Counted from the stretch's first letter, positions 15,540 through 24,030 are shown. The stretch is 33,830 nt of DNA from Novimethylophilus sp036504375 (GCF_036504375.1 NZ_DASXVH010000005.1:1-33830); one strand, 5' to 3'. Made by a program: numbers and translations. Notes: generated from the sequence alone by a model not told the origin.

Positions 15540-16004
15540 TTACTGTACTTCCAGCAGTTCCACGTCGAATATCAAGGTGGCATAAGGCGGAATCACGCCG
15601 CCGGCGCCGCGCGAACCGTAGCCCATGTGCGAGGGGATGATCAGCGTGCGCTTACCGCCGATTTTCATGCCCACCACGCCCTCATCCCAGCCGCGGATGA
15701 CTTGTCCGCCGCCCAGGAAAAACATGAACGGGTCGCCGCGATCCAGCGAACTGTCGAATTTGCTGCCATGGCCGTCCGCCTTGCTGGGGTCGTACAGCCA
15801 GCCGGTGTAGTGCACTTTGACGTTGGTGCCGGGGAAAGCTTCCTTGCCTTCGCCGATTTTCTGGTCGATTTTTTCGAGATCGTTGATGGTTTGTTTCATC
15901 GCGGGTTTTTCCTTGACAGTGGTATCGGCAATTGCATTGTAACCGGCAGCCGCGGCCACCAGGGCGGCAATGCCGCTGATTGCCGCGAGTATGCTTTTCT
16001 TCAT
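15540..16004 (-). CDS. FKBP-type peptidyl-prolyl cis-trans isomerase, exported
   Basis: A 154-residue isomerase that speeds proline isomerisation during folding. A signal peptide (MKKSILAAISGIAALVAAAAG) is followed by a linker and one FKBP domain (about 50-154) with the usual core VKVHYTGWLYD, FDSSLDRGDPFMFFLGGGQVI (core FDSSLDRGDPF), GWDEGVVGMKIGGKR and the end YATLIFDVELL. It acts in the periplasm, soluble or tethered by the uncleaved helix. The ATG at 16004 has GGAGC upstream; the longer open frame before it has no signal-like content. Confidence 0.9.
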   Translation of the reverse strand: MKKSILAAISGIAALVAAAAGYNAIADTTVKEKPAMKQTINDLEKIDQKIGEGKEAFPGTNVKVHYTGWLYDPSKADGHGSKFDSSLDRGDPFMFFLGGGQVIRGWDEGVVGMKIGGKRTLIIPSHMGYGSRGAGGVIPPYATLIFDVELLEVQ

Positions 16005-16142
16005 GGGCTTGCTCCGGAACAGAAAATGGCGATGATACCGCAAACGCGAAAGCCTATCCGCAACCTCTTTGCAGATTGTGCCAAATGGCACAGTTGGTTA
16101 TGATTCCATATCGGTCCATCATCCCCTTGCGATTCATTCGCC

Positions 16143-16658
16143 ATGCAAAAAAAAAATAGCTTTAACTATGAGGAGTTGCTCGCCTGCGGGCGCGGCGAAA
16201 TGTTCGGCCCCGGCAATGCGCAGCTGCCTCTTCCCCCGATGCTGATGTTCGACCGTATTGTTTCGATTACCGAAGACGGCGGCTTGTTCGACAAAGGCAA
16301 GATCGTCGCCGAACTCGACGTGCGTCCCGACCTGTGGTTTTTCGGCTGCCATTTCGAAGGCGACCCGGTCATGCCGGGCTGCCTCGGGCTGGACGCGATG
16401 TGGCAGCTGGTCGGCTTCTATCTTGGCTGGATGGGCGGCCCCGGCCATGGCCGCGCACTGGGTTCCGGCGAAGTCAAATTCACCGGACAAGTCCTGCCCA
16501 CCAACAAACGCATCACCTACCACATCGACATCAAGCGCCTGGTCATGCGCAAACTGGTGATGGGGATCGCGGATGCGCGAATGGAAGTGGACGGCCGCGA
16601 GATTTACGCCGCCAACGATCTGCGAGTAGGATTATTCACTCGCACTGATAACTTTTAG
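16143..16658 (+). CDS. fabA: 3-hydroxydecanoyl-ACP dehydratase/isomerase
   Basis: A 171-residue bifunctional enzyme that dehydrates 3-hydroxydecanoyl-ACP and isomerises the trans-2 to the cis-3 product, the entry point for anaerobic-type unsaturated fatty acids. The active residues are His70 (FFGCH) and Asp84 (GCLGLDAMW), at the same numbers as in E. coli. Length equals E. coli FabA. It is directly followed by fabB with a 13-base gap, forming the classic fabAB operon. Confidence 0.97.
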   Translation: MQKKNSFNYEELLACGRGEMFGPGNAQLPLPPMLMFDRIVSITEDGGLFDKGKIVAELDVRPDLWFFGCHFEGDPVMPGCLGLDAMWQLVGFYLGWMGGPGHGRALGSGEVKFTGQVLPTNKRITYHIDIKRLVMRKLVMGIADARMEVDGREIYAANDLRVGLFTRTDNF

Positions 16659-16671
16659 GGAGGACGTGGAA

Positions 16672-17892
16672 ATGCGTCGCGTCGTCGTCACCGGGATGGG
16701 CATCGTGTCCAGTCTCGGCAACAACCAACAGGAAGTGCTGGAATCGCTGAAGAACGGCCGTTCCGGCATCAGGCACTCGCAGGAGTATGCCGATCTCGGC
16801 ATGCGTTCGCACGTCTATGGCCCGATCAACTTAAGCCATGAAGACATCGAAGCGCGCATCGACCGCAAGACCTTGCGCTTCATGGGCAACGGCGCGGCCT
16901 ATGCCTATCTGGCGATGCAGGAAGCGATTCGCGACGCCGGCCTGGAGCACGACAACATCTCCAATCCCAGGACCGGCCTCATCGTCGGCGCCGGCGGCAC
17001 CTCCACCGAGAGCATGACGCAGGCCACCGACACCTTCCGCGAAAAAGGTATCCGCCGCGTCGGCCCCTATATGGTCACCAAGACCATGTCCAACGGCGTC
17101 ACCGCCTGCCTCGCCACGCCGTTCCAGATCAAGGGTGTGAATTATGCAATTTCTTCCGCCTGCGCCACCAGCGCGCACTGCATCGGCAATGCCGGCGAGT
17201 TGATCCAACTGGGCAAGCAGGACATCGTCTTCGCCGGCGGCGCCGAGGAAGTGCACTGGACCATGAGCATGCTGTTCGACGCCATGGGCGCGCTCTCTTC
17301 CAAGTACAACGACACCCCGCAAACCGCCTCGCGCCCCTATGACGCGACCCGCGACGGCTTCGTCATCTCCGGCGGCGGCGGCATCCTGGTGCTGGAAGAA
17401 CTGGAGCACGCCAAGCAGCGCGGCGCCAGGATCTACGCCGAACTGGTAGGCTACGGCGCTACCTCGGACGGCTACGACATGGTCGCGCCCTCGGGCGAGG
17501 GTGCCGTGCGCTGCATGCAGCAGGCGCTGGAAACCGTCCAAGGCAAGGTCGATTACCTCAACGCCCACGGCACCAGCACCCCCGCCGGCGACACCAAGGA
17601 ACTCGAAGCCATGCTCACCGTGTTCGGCAAAGACATGCCGCCCGTGAGCTCCACCAAATCGCTATCCGGCCACGCCTTGGGCGCGGCGGGCGCGAACGAG
17701 GCGATTTATTCGCTATTGATGCTGGAAAACAGTTTCATCGCTGCCTCGGCCAACATCACCGAGCTCGACCCGGCGGCGGTAGGCGCGCCTATCGCGCGCG
17801 AGACGCGCGAGGCCAAGCTCAACACGGTGCTGTCGAACAGTTTCGGGTTTGGCGGAACGAACGCGAGCCTGGCGTTTTCGCGGTACGAATAA
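16672..17892 (+). CDS. fabB: Beta-ketoacyl-ACP synthase I
   Basis: A 406-residue condensing enzyme that elongates the cis-3 product of FabA. The catalytic triad is visible: Cys164 in SSACATSAHC, His in NAHGTSTPAGD and His in KSLSGHALGAAGA. The ATG at 16672 sits 8 bases after AGGGAGG, whereas an in-frame GTG at 16666 is only 2 bases from it, so the ATG is the start. FabB together with FabA defines the type of unsaturated fatty acid synthesis in the cell. A bidirectional terminator and a dispersed repeat follow. Confidence 0.97.
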   Translation: MRRVVVTGMGIVSSLGNNQQEVLESLKNGRSGIRHSQEYADLGMRSHVYGPINLSHEDIEARIDRKTLRFMGNGAAYAYLAMQEAIRDAGLEHDNISNPRTGLIVGAGGTSTESMTQATDTFREKGIRRVGPYMVTKTMSNGVTACLATPFQIKGVNYAISSACATSAHCIGNAGELIQLGKQDIVFAGGAEEVHWTMSMLFDAMGALSSKYNDTPQTASRPYDATRDGFVISGGGGILVLEELEHAKQRGARIYAELVGYGATSDGYDMVAPSGEGAVRCMQQALETVQGKVDYLNAHGTSTPAGDTKELEAMLTVFGKDMPPVSSTKSLSGHALGAAGANEAIYSLLMLENSFIAASANITELDPAAVGAPIARETREAKLNTVLSNSFGFGGTNASLAFSRYE

Positions 17893-17903
17893 TTTCAGGT
17901 CGT

Positions 17904-17925
17904 GCCGGCGCAAGCCGGAATCCAG
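17904..17925. repeat. Dispersed GCAA-loop hairpin repeat, copy 2
   Basis: CCGGC-GCAA-GCCGG followed by AATCCAG. It shares loop and edge with the copy near 13221 and looks like the common intergenic palindromic repeat of betaproteobacteria. Confidence 0.45.
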
Positions 17926-17930
17926 CAACC

Positions 17931-17960
17931 AAAAGGCCGGGGAAACCCGGCTTTTTGTTT
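17931..17960. terminator. Bidirectional terminator between fabB and xerD
   Basis: Stem GCCGGG / CCCGGC with a GAAA loop, preceded by AAAA and followed by TTTTT, so it can stop both fabB (+) and xerD (-) transcripts. Confidence 0.85.
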
Positions 17961-17968
17961 TGATCTGC

Positions 17969-18862
17969 TCATCCCCGCGGATGATGCTTCGCATGCAACG
18001 CCTTCAACCTCTCCCGCGCCACATGCGTATAAATCTGCGTCGTCGAAATATCCGCATGCCCCAGCAGCATCTGCACCACCCGCAAATCCGCGCCGTGGTT
18101 GAGCAAGTGCGTCGCAAACGCATGCCGCAGCACATGCGGCGACATCGGCTTGGCGATGCCAGCCAGCCTGGCGTAGCGCTTGACCAGATACCAGAACGCC
18201 TGCCGCGTCATCGCGCCACCGCGCTGGGTGACGAACATACTGTCGGAAAGCTGGCCGTCCAGCAGGCCCAAACGGCCCTGCTCCATGTAGCGCGTAATCC
18301 AGTCCAGCGCTTCTTCGCCCAGGGGCACGAGCCGCGTCTTGCTGCCCTTGCCGGTTACGCGCACCACACCTTCCGCAATGCTCACCTCGCTCACCTTGAG
18401 GTTGACCAGTTCGGACACGCGCAAGCCGGTGGCGTAGAGCATTTCCAGCATCGCCCGGTCGCGCAGCCCCAATGACTCGTCGTCGCTCGGCGCATTGAGC
18501 AGCTGCACCACGTCGTCTTCGGTAAGGCTTTTGGGCAATGACCGCGGCAGCTTGGGCGAATCGAGTTGCAGCGTGGGATCGACGCTGATCTTGCCCTCGC
18601 GCATGAAATACCGGTAAAAACGGCGCAGGCTGGCGATCAGGCGACCTATGCTGCGGGGCTTGGAAACCGGGCTTTTGCGTGCGAGGTACTGCTCGAGATC
18701 GGCACGGCTGACGGCGAGCAACACGGTGCCGCGCTGTTCCAGCCAGCCCGCGAGTTGGGCGAGATCGCGCCGGTAGCTTTCCAGCGTGTTGCGCGCGAGG
18801 CCGTCTTCCAGCCACAGCTGGTCGATGAACGCGTCAAGCAGCGCCTGGTGCGCTTCGTTCAT
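17969..18862 (-). CDS. xerD: Site-specific tyrosine recombinase XerD
   Basis: A 297-residue recombinase that, with XerC, resolves chromosome dimers at dif. The N-terminal SAM-like domain (about 1-90) is followed by the catalytic domain with Arg in TGLRVSEL, Lys in GKGSKTR, H-x-x-R in HVLRHAFATHLL, His in LLGHADISTT and the nucleophile Tyr in TQIYTHV. The length equals E. coli XerD (298). It overlaps ogt by 29 bases on the same strand. The chromosomal context and the lack of att-like repeats nearby argue against it being a phage or island integrase. Confidence 0.95.
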   Translation of the reverse strand: MNEAHQALLDAFIDQLWLEDGLARNTLESYRRDLAQLAGWLEQRGTVLLAVSRADLEQYLARKSPVSKPRSIGRLIASLRRFYRYFMREGKISVDPTLQLDSPKLPRSLPKSLTEDDVVQLLNAPSDDESLGLRDRAMLEMLYATGLRVSELVNLKVSEVSIAEGVVRVTGKGSKTRLVPLGEEALDWITRYMEQGRLGLLDGQLSDSMFVTQRGGAMTRQAFWYLVKRYARLAGIAKPMSPHVLRHAFATHLLNHGADLRVVQMLLGHADISTTQIYTHVARERLKALHAKHHPRG

Positions 18863-19310
18863 GGGTCAATAACCACCGCTTGATATCGAGGGAGGAATCC
18901 ATGTGCCCGCGCATGAATCCGCCCAATCCATTCGCCGCAACGACGCGATGGCAGGGGATGATCACGGGGATGGGATTGGCGCCGCAGGCATTGGCAACGG
19001 CGCGGGCGCCGGAGCCTACCCGGCACGCGAGTTCGGCGTAGGTGATGGCTTGCCCGGCGGGGATGCGGCGCAACTCGTCCCAGACCCGGCGCTGGAAAGG
19101 CGTGCCCGCAACGGCCAGCGGCAGGTCGAAATCGCAATGGGGGTGTTGCAGGTAATGTTCGATGGCGCGGCGTACCGCTCGGGCGATACCGCTGCTCGGG
19201 GCCAGCGGCGGGGTTGAGTGCAGCAGGAAATCGATTTCGGTCACGGCCTCCTCAGTGCAACGGATGCCGAGCATTGCGAAGGGAGTGGCTATACAAGCTT
19301 GGTAAGTCAT
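18834..19310 (-). CDS. ogt: Methylated-DNA-[protein]-cysteine S-methyltransferase
   Basis: A 158-residue DNA repair protein that transfers the alkyl group from O6-alkylguanine to its own cysteine. The acceptor motif IPCHRVV (about residues 120-126) is intact, the helix-turn-helix RVGSGARAVANACGANP precedes it, and GLGGFMRG follows. The N-terminal domain lacks the Ada regulatory region, so it is of the Ogt/MGMT type. It is the first gene of a pair with xerD, whose start lies inside its 3' end. Confidence 0.93.
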   Translation of the reverse strand: MTYQACIATPFAMLGIRCTEEAVTEIDFLLHSTPPLAPSSGIARAVRRAIEHYLQHPHCDFDLPLAVAGTPFQRRVWDELRRIPAGQAITYAELACRVGSGARAVANACGANPIPVIIPCHRVVAANGLGGFMRGHMDSSLDIKRWLLTHERSAPGAA

Positions 19311-19330
19311 CCGCTTATCTTACCCCGAAA

Positions 19331-19366
19331 AACAAAAAACCTGCGCCATTGCTGGGGCAGGGTTTT
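19331..19366 (-). terminator. Terminator of the rpsP-rimM-trmD-rplS operon
   Basis: On the minus strand, CCTGC-C-CCA / TGG-C-GCAGG with a GCAA loop is followed by TTTTTTG. It sits 18 bases beyond the rplS stop. Confidence 0.8.
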
Positions 19367-19383
19367 GTGGGGAACCGCGCGGA

Positions 19384-19779
19384 TTACTCGGCTGCGGGTT
19401 CTGCAGCGGCTTCCTTGGCGCGGTTCGGCAATTTTTCCTTGATGCGTGCGGATTTGCCGGAACGCTCGCGCAGGTAGTACAGCTTGGCGCGGCGCACATC
19501 GCCGCGGCGTTTTAACTCGATACTTGCGATCAGCGGAGAGTAGGTCTGGAAGGTACGTTCCACGCCTTCGCCCGAGGAAATCTTGCGCACGATGAAACTG
19601 GAGTTGAGGCCGCGGTTGCGCTTGGCAACGACCACACCTTCATAAGCCTGCAGACGCTCGCGGTTGCCTTCCTTCACCTTTACTTGCACCACGACGGTGT
19701 CGCCGGGGGCAAAGGTCGGGATGGTCTTGCCCAGGCGGGCGATTTCTTCCTGTTCCAACATCTGAATGATATTAGCCAT
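19384..19779 (-). CDS. rplS: 50S ribosomal protein L19
   Basis: A 131-residue large-subunit protein at the 30S-50S interface. The family core is plain: FAPGDTVVVQVKVKEGNRER, cited as GDTVVVQVKVKEGNRER, then LQAYEGVVVAKRNRGLNSSF and RRGDVRRAKLYYLRERSGKSARI, cited as RRAKLYYLRERSGKSARI. The C-terminal tail (NRAKEAAAEPAAE) is a little longer than in E. coli. AAAGGAG lies shortly before the ATG. Last gene of the conserved rpsP operon. Confidence 0.97.
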   Translation of the reverse strand: MANIIQMLEQEEIARLGKTIPTFAPGDTVVVQVKVKEGNRERLQAYEGVVVAKRNRGLNSSFIVRKISSGEGVERTFQTYSPLIASIELKRRGDVRRAKLYYLRERSGKSARIKEKLPNRAKEAAAEPAAE

Positions 19780-19795
19780 GATGGCTCCTTTCTAG

Positions 19796-20551
19796 TTATG
19801 CGGAGTCTTGTTCCTGCTCGATCTCAGCGAGCAGCCGAGACTCCTCTTTGGTCAACTGCCGGTGTTCCAGCAGGTCCGGGCGCCTTGCCCGGGTTCGCGC
19901 CAACGCCTGCTTCAGGCGCCAGCGGCGAATCTCTTCATGGTGCCCGGACAATAAAACCGCCGGCACCGCCTCATTCTTGTACACTTCAGGCCGCGTATAG
20001 TGCGGGCAATCCAGCAGCCCATCCACGAACGAATCCTCGACCGCGGAGTCGGCGTCGTTCAATGTGCCGGGCAGGTGCCGTACGACCGCATCGATCAGCA
20101 CCATCGCCGGCAGTTCGCCGCCCGACAGCACGTAGTCGCCGATGGAGATTTCCTCGTCCACCCGGCGCTTTATCAAGCGCTCGTCCACGCCTTCGTAGCG
20201 GCTCGCCAGCAGGATCAGGCCAGGCTGGGCCGTGAGCTCCATGACCTTGGCATGGGTCAACGGCTGGCCTTGCGGCGACAGGTGGATCACTTTCGTGCTC
20301 TCGACACCCGCCTCGCGTTGTCGTTGCTTCGCCGCGGCGATTGCTTTCTCCAGCGGCTCGGCCATCATCACCATGCCGGGGCCGCCGCCATAGGGCCGGT
20401 GGTCTACCGTATGATAGTTGTCAGCGGTGAAATCACGCGGATTCCACAGGTGCAGGCCATACAGCCCCATTTCCAGGGCCCTTGACGTCACGCCATGCTT
20501 GCTTACCGCCTCGAACATCGGCGGGAATAAAGTCACGACATCGAACTGCAC
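19796..20551 (-). CDS. trmD: tRNA (guanine37-N1)-methyltransferase
   Basis: A 251-residue SPOUT-class methyltransferase that methylates G37 of tRNAs and so prevents frameshifting. The AdoMet trefoil-knot region is visible at LLASRYEGVDERL and EISIGDYVLSGGELPAMVLIDAV, cited as GDYVLSGGELPAMVLIDA. A GTG start at 20551 gives the family N-terminus (QFDVVTLFP) and lies 2 bases after the rimM stop. An in-frame TTG at 20572 would add residues not seen in the family. Third gene of the operon. Confidence 0.95.
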   Translation of the reverse strand: MQFDVVTLFPPMFEAVSKHGVTSRALEMGLYGLHLWNPRDFTADNYHTVDHRPYGGGPGMVMMAEPLEKAIAAAKQRQREAGVESTKVIHLSPQGQPLTHAKVMELTAQPGLILLASRYEGVDERLIKRRVDEEISIGDYVLSGGELPAMVLIDAVVRHLPGTLNDADSAVEDSFVDGLLDCPHYTRPEVYKNEAVPAVLLSGHHEEIRRWRLKQALARTRARRPDLLEHRQLTKEESRLLAEIEQEQDSA

Positions 20552-20553
20552 GT

Positions 20554-21063
20554 TCAAAAGTCGGCATCCCAATCGACCAATATGGCGCCCTTTGCCAGAT
20601 CGACTTCCTGCACCACCTGACCACCGAACGGAATCAGCCGCTCGCGTTCACCCCGCACCACCAGCACGTCGTTGGCGCCAGTCTCGAACACGTCCTTGAC
20701 CTTACCCAGATCAACCTGCTGAAGATTACGAACATTCAGCCCGATCAAATCGGACCAGTAATACTCGCCTTCTTCGGCCTCTGGCATCTCGTCGCGAGAA
20801 ACCGCGATTTCCTTGCCCTTGAGCGCAAACGCGCCATCGCGTCCTTCACAGCCCACGAACTTGGCAACCAGCACGCTGCCGTGAACCTTGGCGTCTTCTA
20901 CTTCGCCTTCGCGCCAGCCACCTTTGTCGGCAAGCCACCAGTGTTCATAATCGAACAGACCGTCCAGCGCTTCGGTAAAAGGCTGGATTTTCACCCAGCC
21001 TTTAATGCCGTATGGGGCGACAATGCGCCCCATCACTACCATCTGATCAGATGGTTGTTCCAA
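20554..21063 (-). CDS. rimM: Ribosome maturation factor RimM
   Basis: About 169 residues. It assists 30S maturation by binding S19 near the 16S 3' domain. The N-terminal RimM domain (VMGRIVAPYGIKGWVKI) and the C-terminal PRC barrel (EYYWSDLIGLNVRN, GANDVLVVRG, RLIPFGGQVVQEVD) are both complete. The start is uncertain: TTG at 21063 gives seven extra residues, while ATG at 21042 gives a shorter, equally normal protein; neither has a strong ribosome binding site. It lies between rpsP and trmD as is usual. Confidence 0.94.
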   Translation of the reverse strand: MEQPSDQMVVMGRIVAPYGIKGWVKIQPFTEALDGLFDYEHWWLADKGGWREGEVEDAKVHGSVLVAKFVGCEGRDGAFALKGKEIAVSRDEMPEAEEGEYYWSDLIGLNVRNLQQVDLGKVKDVFETGANDVLVVRGERERLIPFGGQVVQEVDLAKGAILVDWDADF

Positions 21064-21081
21064 CTTTCTAGCTAAGTCTAA

Positions 21082-21324
21082 CTAAGCAGCGGTGCGCTTG
21101 ACCAGCTTGGCCACGCAGTCGGAAAGCTGTGCGCCATTGCCTTGCCAGTAAGCGATGCGCTCACTGTTGAGGCGCAAGCCCTCGGTGCCTTCCTTGGCCA
21201 ACGGATCGTAGAAACCGATGCGTTCGATGAAACGACCGTCGCGACGGTTACGCGAATCAGCCACCACTACGTTGTAGAACGGACGGCGCTTGGCGCCGCC
21301 ACGAGCAAGCCTGATGATAACCAT
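21082..21324 (-). CDS. rpsP: 30S ribosomal protein S16
   Basis: An 80-residue small-subunit protein (MVIIRLARGGAKRRPFYNVV, SRNRRDGRFIERIGFYDP) with the standard length. It is the first gene of the rpsP-rimM-trmD-rplS operon and is preceded by a good sigma70 promoter at 21364-21393. Confidence 0.98.
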   Translation of the reverse strand: MVIIRLARGGAKRRPFYNVVVADSRNRRDGRFIERIGFYDPLAKEGTEGLRLNSERIAYWQGNGAQLSDCVAKLVKRTAA

Positions 21325-21363
21325 AGTCGGTTTTCTCTTTGTTCTGAAAAAGGAAAAGCGCGG

Positions 21364-21393
21364 ATTCTACTGGATTTCATGCCCACTTGGCAA
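21364..21393 (-). promoter_or_regulatory. Putative sigma70 promoter of rpsP operon
   Basis: On the minus strand -35 TTGCCA and -10 TAGAAT are 18 bases apart and lie about 40 bases before the rpsP start codon. Confidence 0.6.
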
Positions 21394-21457
21394 GGAAATA
21401 TGCTATCGAACAAACGATGCTCCGGCCCCGGCCCATCATAATGCGCCCCGAAAACGC

Positions 21458-21487
21458 TTGTAAAGCTGCAGGAATTACGGTTAAAAT
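21458..21487 (+). promoter_or_regulatory. Putative sigma70 promoter of rpsO-pnp
   Basis: -35 TTGTAA and -10 TAAAAT with an 18-base spacer, followed within 40 bases by the rpsO start at 21525. Confidence 0.5.
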
Positions 21488-21524
21488 GCTCGGCTCAAGA
21501 TTTTAGAGAAAAAGAGAGAGTAAG

Positions 21525-21794
21525 ATGTCCGTTACGACCGCCGAAAAAGCCAAGATTGTTGGTGAGTACCAGCAGGCCCAGAACGACACCGGTTCCCCGG
21601 AAGTTCAAGTGGCGTTGCTGACCAGCCGCATCTCCACGCTGACCGAGCATTTCAAGGCTCATGCCAAGGATCACCACTCCCGCCGTGGCCTGCTGATGAT
21701 GGTGAGCCAGCGCCGCAAGTTGCTGGACTACCTCAAGCGCAAGAATGCGGATCGCTACCGCTCGCTGATCGAGCGCCTTGGTCTACGCAAATAA
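21525..21794 (+). CDS. rpsO: 30S ribosomal protein S15
   Basis: An 89-residue primary-binding protein of the 16S central domain, the same length as in E. coli. NDTGSPEVQVALLTSRI, HFKAHAKDHHSRRGLLMMVS and RRKLLDYLKR are all family segments. It precedes pnp as in most proteobacteria; in E. coli both S15 and PNPase regulate this transcript post-transcriptionally. Confidence 0.98.
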   Translation: MSVTTAEKAKIVGEYQQAQNDTGSPEVQVALLTSRISTLTEHFKAHAKDHHSRRGLLMMVSQRRKLLDYLKRKNADRYRSLIERLGLRK

Positions 21795-21817
21795 GCCTTT
21801 TATTTCTGCATTCAATG

Positions 21818-21867
21818 AAACAAGCCGATCAGACGCAGCGGTAACGCTGCGTCTGATCGGCTTGTTT
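21818..21867 (+). promoter_or_regulatory. Perfect 23-bp hairpin in rpsO-pnp intergenic region / pnp leader
   Basis: AAACAAGCCGATCAGACGCA... pairs without mismatch over 23 bases (21818-21840 with 21845-21867) around a GTAA loop. It ends 21 bases before the pnp ATG. In E. coli a long leader stem is cut by RNase III and the product is degraded by PNPase, giving autoregulation; this stem is well suited to the same role. It may also attenuate transcription between the genes, although it is followed only by GTTTGCC on the distal arm and no T run. Confidence 0.75.
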
Positions 21868-21888
21868 GCCATCTAGAGGACATTAATC

Positions 21889-24015
21889 ATGAAACCAATC
21901 AAGAAATCAATACAATTTGGCAGGCACACCCTAACGCTGGAAACGGGCGAAATCGCCCGTCAAGCCGATGGCGCAGTGCTGGTGAGCCTGGATGATACCG
22001 TGGTGCTGGTCACCGCCGTAGGCAAGACCGAAGTAAAGCCGGGCCAGGACTTTTTCCCGCTGACGGTCGATTATCAGGAGCGCACCTACGCCGCGGGCAA
22101 GATTCCCGGCGGCTTCTTCAAGCGCGAAGGCCGCCCTTCCGAGAAGGAAACGCTGACCTCGCGTCTGATCGACCGCCCGTTGCGCCCGCTGTTCCCCGAA
22201 GCTTTCTATAACGAGATTCAGATTGTCGCGACCGTGATGTCGTCCGACAGCGAGATTGACTCCGACATTCCGGCGATCATCGGCGCTTCCGCCGCGCTGG
22301 CAATTTCCGGCATTCCGTTCTACGGCCCGATCGGCGCAGCCCGCGTCGGTTATATCAACGGCGAGTACGTACTGAACCCGACCGCGACCGAACTCAAGGA
22401 TACCGAGCTGGATTTAGTAGTAGCCGCAACCGACAAGGCCGTGCTGATGGTGGAATCGGAAGCGCAGCAGCTGTCGGAAGATGTGATGCTGGGCGCCGTG
22501 GTGTACGGCCACAACGAAATGCAGGCGGTGATCAGCCTGATTAACGAACTGGCTGCCGAAGTCGGCAAGACCCCTTGGGACTGGACCCCGCCGGAATCCG
22601 ACACCGCGCTGATCGAACAGCTGACCGCACTGGCCGGCGACGATCTTAACGAAGCCTACAAGATCAAATCCAAGCAGACGCGCTCCGGCAAGCTGGATGA
22701 AATCAAGAACCGCGTATTGGCCGAGCTGATTACCGAAGGCACCGATACCGCCCGCGCCAACCAGATCAAGGATGCGCTGTTCGGCCTGGAAGCCAAGGTG
22801 GTGCGCAGCCAGATCCTGAACGGCGAGCCGCGCATCGACGGGCGTGATACCCGCACCGTGCGCCCGATCACCATCCGCACCGGCGTATTGCCGCGCACCC
22901 ACGGCTCCGCATTGTTCACCCGCGGCGAAACCCAGGCGTTGGTCGTCGCTACACTGGGCACCGGCCGCGATGAGCAGATCATCGACGCGCTGCAAGGCGA
23001 ATACACCGACCGCTTCATGCTGCATTACAACATGCCGCCGTACGCCACCGGCGAAACCGGCCGCGTGGGCACGCCCAAGCGCCGCGAAATCGGCCACGGC
23101 CGCCTGGCCAAGCGCGCACTGCTGGCCGCGCTGCCCTCCAAGGAAGAATTCGGCTATACCATCCGCGTGGTGTCCGAAATCACAGAATCCAACGGCTCCA
23201 GCTCGATGGCTTCCGTCTGCGGCGGCTGTCTGGCGCTGATGGATGCCGGCGTGCCGATGAAAGAACACGTCGCCGGTATTGCTATGGGCCTGATCAAGGA
23301 AGGCAACCGCTTCGCAGTGCTGACCGACATCCTGGGCGATGAGGATCACCTGGGCGACATGGACTTCAAGGTGGCCGGCACTGACAACGGCATCACCGCG
23401 CTGCAGATGGACATCAAGATCACCGGTATCACCGCCGAGATCATGAAGGTAGCGCTGGCCCAAGCCAAGGAAGGCCGCATGCACATCCTCGGCCTGATGA
23501 AGGGCGCGCTGGATCATTCGCGCGAGGACCTGTCGGCCTTCGCCCCGCGCATCATCACGCTGAAGATCAATCCGGAAAAAATCCGCGACGTGATCGGCAA
23601 GGGCGGCGCGGTAATCCGTGCACTGACCGAAGAAACCGGCACCACGATCGATATCGAGGACGACGGCACCATCAAGATCGGCTGCGTCAGCGCCGAAGCG
23701 GGCGAAGAAGCCAAGCGCCGCATCGAGGCGATTACCGCCGAGGTGGAAGTGGGCCAAGTCTATGAAGGCGCCGTTCAGCGCCTGCTGGATTTCGGTGCGA
23801 TCGTGTCCCTGCTGCCGGGCAAGGACGGCCTGGTGCATATCTCGCAAATCGCCCACCAGCGCGTCAATGCCGTGAGCGACTTCCTCAAGGAAGGCCAGAT
23901 CGTGCGCGTGAAGGTGATCGAAGTCGACGACAAGGGTAAGGTCCGCCTGTCGATGAAGGCACTGATCGACCCGCCGGTACGCACCGAAGAAAGCGCGCCT
24001 GCAGAACAACAGTAA
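21889..24015 (+). CDS. pnp: Polynucleotide phosphorylase
   Basis: A 708-residue 3'-5' phosphorolytic exoribonuclease and degradosome partner. Two RNase PH-like cores (about 1-230 and 310-540), an alpha linker, a KH domain (INPEKIRDVIGKGGAVIRAL, about 560-580) and an S1 domain (VGQVYEGAVQRLLDFGAIV..., about 620-690) are all complete. GGFFKREGRPSEKE and the phosphate-site segment SNGSSSMASVCGG are family motifs. It is probably autoregulated through the hairpin upstream and is followed by a strong terminator. Confidence 0.98.
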   Translation: MKPIKKSIQFGRHTLTLETGEIARQADGAVLVSLDDTVVLVTAVGKTEVKPGQDFFPLTVDYQERTYAAGKIPGGFFKREGRPSEKETLTSRLIDRPLRPLFPEAFYNEIQIVATVMSSDSEIDSDIPAIIGASAALAISGIPFYGPIGAARVGYINGEYVLNPTATELKDTELDLVVAATDKAVLMVESEAQQLSEDVMLGAVVYGHNEMQAVISLINELAAEVGKTPWDWTPPESDTALIEQLTALAGDDLNEAYKIKSKQTRSGKLDEIKNRVLAELITEGTDTARANQIKDALFGLEAKVVRSQILNGEPRIDGRDTRTVRPITIRTGVLPRTHGSALFTRGETQALVVATLGTGRDEQIIDALQGEYTDRFMLHYNMPPYATGETGRVGTPKRREIGHGRLAKRALLAALPSKEEFGYTIRVVSEITESNGSSSMASVCGGCLALMDAGVPMKEHVAGIAMGLIKEGNRFAVLTDILGDEDHLGDMDFKVAGTDNGITALQMDIKITGITAEIMKVALAQAKEGRMHILGLMKGALDHSREDLSAFAPRIITLKINPEKIRDVIGKGGAVIRALTEETGTTIDIEDDGTIKIGCVSAEAGEEAKRRIEAITAEVEVGQVYEGAVQRLLDFGAIVSLLPGKDGLVHISQIAHQRVNAVSDFLKEGQIVRVKVIEVDDKGKVRLSMKALIDPPVRTEESAPAEQQ

Positions 24016-24030
24016 GCGGCGCTACAAAAC

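Noticed and set aside
17969..18862. xerD considered as the missing integrase of the mobile element
   Set aside because: It has the length and motifs of chromosomal XerD, is coupled to ogt, and is 8 kb from the att-like region on the other side of ribosomal genes.
22414..24009. 531-codon open frame antisense to pnp
   Set aside because: Shadow of a GC-rich conserved gene; no recognisable protein content and no ribosome binding site.
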